The position numbers and the translations under genes are program-made. From positions 62,001 to 126,000 of the forward strand of contig NZ_FOGG01000004.1 in NCBI RefSeq assembly GCF_900111155.1: DNA of 64,000 nucleotides, read 5' to 3'. Below, piece by piece: positions 63,300-64,000 of the stretch (positions within the stretch are counted from its first letter, which is position 1; every line of letters starts with the position of its first letter). The DNA is from Pedobacter rhizosphaerae. GTDB lineage: Bacteria > Bacteroidota > Bacteroidia > Sphingobacteriales > Sphingobacteriaceae. The notes beneath the pieces were generated by a model. That model saw nothing but the letters and a program-made list of their open reading frames with translations. It searched no databases and was not told where the DNA came from.

Positions 63300-64000
63300 T
63301 TATTGTTTTAATATCCAGGCAAACATTAAAGGCGCAACAATGGTTGCATCACTTTCTACAATAAACTTAGGCGTATGGATATCTAACTTACCCCAGGTAA
63401 TTTTTTCATTCGGCACAGCGCCAGAATAAGAACCGTATGAAGTAGTAGAATCAGAGATCTGACAGAAATAGCTCCAGAAAGGAATATTTTCCATTTCCAT
63501 ATCCTGATAAAGCATAGGAACTACACAGATTGGAAAGTCGCCGGCAATACCTCCACCAATTTGGAAGAAGCCAATTCCTTTACCTTCGCTGTTGGCAATA
63601 TACCAATCGGCCAACCAGCCCATATACTCAATACCGCTTTTCATGGTCGTAGCTTTAAGCTCTCCTTTCATCACATAAGAAGCGAAAATATTTCCCATGG
63701 TAGAATCTTCCCATCCCGGAACAACAATTGGCAAGTTCTTTTCTGCAGCTGCAAGCATCCAGGAGTTTTTAGGATCAATTTCATAATATTGTTCCAAATC
63801 GCCGCTTAACAGCATTTTGTACATAAATTCATGTGGAAAATATCTTTCTCCGCTGTTATCTGCATCTTTCCAGATTTTATGAATATGTTTTTGCAAACGA
63901 CGGAAAGCTTCTTCTTCCGGAATACAGGTATCTGTAACACGGTTGTAGTGGTTTTCTAAAAGGTCCCACTCGTCTTGCGGACTTAAATCGCGGTAGTTAG
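63300..64000 (-). CDS. Deoxyhypusine synthase family protein, 5' part beyond window
   Basis: The frame is open to the right edge; the visible part codes for about 233 residues that form the C-terminal part of the protein. Motifs such as DLSPQDEWDLLENHYNRVTD, IPEEEAFRRLQKHIHKIWK and IGFFQIGGGIAGDFPICVVP mark the bacterial deoxyhypusine-synthase-like family (NAD-dependent, Rossmann-like). The GGGIAGDFP segment is the family's conserved core. Bacteria have no hypusine pathway of the eukaryotic kind, so the substrate is uncertain; some homologues act as homospermidine synthases. An in-frame TTG at 63896 is not the start, because the frame continues upstream. Confidence 0.85.
   Translation of the reverse strand, partial: NYRDLSPQDEWDLLENHYNRVTDTCIPEEEAFRRLQKHIHKIWKDADNSGERYFPHEFMYKMLLSGDLEQYYEIDPKNSWMLAAAEKNLPIVVPGWEDSTMGNIFASYVMKGELKATTMKSGIEYMGWLADWYIANSEGKGIGFFQIGGGIAGDFPICVVPMLYQDMEMENIPFWSYFCQISDSTTSYGSYSGAVPNEKITWGKLDIHTPKFIVESDATIVAPLMFAWILKQ

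Noticed and set aside
1..64000. rRNA, tRNA, riboswitch or transposase genes
   Set aside because: No stretch with the conserved features of these was recognised by eye; short RNAs cannot be excluded without a covariance-model search.

Overview
The window comes from an AT-rich member of the Bacteroidota, most likely Sphingobacteriaceae and Pedobacter-like. The evidence is the gene content (SusC/SusD with an ECF sigma/FecR pair, type IX secretion proteins with a gliding-type C-terminal sorting domain, Alternative Complex III next to a cytochrome c oxidase, LytTR two-component genes) and the promoters, several of which carry the Bacteroidota TAnnTTTG -7 element. The genus is inferred from protein similarity by eye, not from a marker gene. 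No rRNA, tRNA, CRISPR array or insertion sequence was found.

Layout. 1-998 (-): 5' part of an M61 aminopeptidase cut by the left edge. 1.5-7.0 kb (+): tripartite RND efflux operon (adaptor, pump, TolC-like channel). 7.0-10.4 kb (+): BadF-type sugar kinase, receiver-only response regulator, HtpG. 10.6-11.5 kb (-): stand-alone HsdR-N-type nuclease-fold protein and an unknown protein. 11.8-16.8 kb: a compact locus with a LytTR response regulator (+), a 46-residue candidate peptide precursor on the minus strand, a LytS-type sensor kinase (+) and a full-length LanB-type dehydratase (-). 16.9-31.0 kb (-): a type IX secretion/adhesion operon encoding a giant Ig-repeat protein of about 3,650 residues, a PorP/SprF-like protein and a PorE-like OmpA protein. 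Divergent from it is a NACHT/STAND-like NTPase (31.2-33.8 kb, +). 33.8-36.3 kb (-): OmpA lipoprotein, DUF2461, DUF983 and a small membrane protein. 36.4-46.4 kb (-): SusC/SusD uptake locus with a zinc metallohydrolase lipoprotein and a DUF4302 lipoprotein, preceded by FecR and ECF sigma genes. 46.5-63.1 kb (-): respiratory gene cluster actABCDEF, then cytochrome oxidase subunits II and I, heme A synthase, heme O synthase, two subunit-III proteins, subunit IV, a cysteine-free SCO-like protein and DUF420. 63.3-64.0 kb (-): part of a deoxyhypusine-synthase-like gene cut by the right edge.

How the genes work together. The 46-63 kb block is a respiratory unit: Alternative Complex III oxidises menaquinol and passes electrons through cytochrome c to the heme-copper oxidase, and the heme A/O enzymes and assembly factors are in the same gene train. 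The 17-31 kb block encodes a giant surface protein together with outer-membrane partners of type IX secretion. The 36-46 kb block is a cell-surface-signalling-regulated importer, probably for a peptide or protein-derived ligand.

The best candidate for something undescribed is the 11.8-16.8 kb locus. It has a LanB dehydratase and a tiny Ser/Thr-containing peptide with no cysteine, flanked by a LytTR two-component pair, with no LanC cyclase or exporter in the window. Other points worth a second look are a recent 807-bp higher-order duplication inside the adhesin, an unnamed module of about 150 residues recurring in the same protein, the STAND-like NTPase beside it, and the SCO homologue that has lost its copper ligands.
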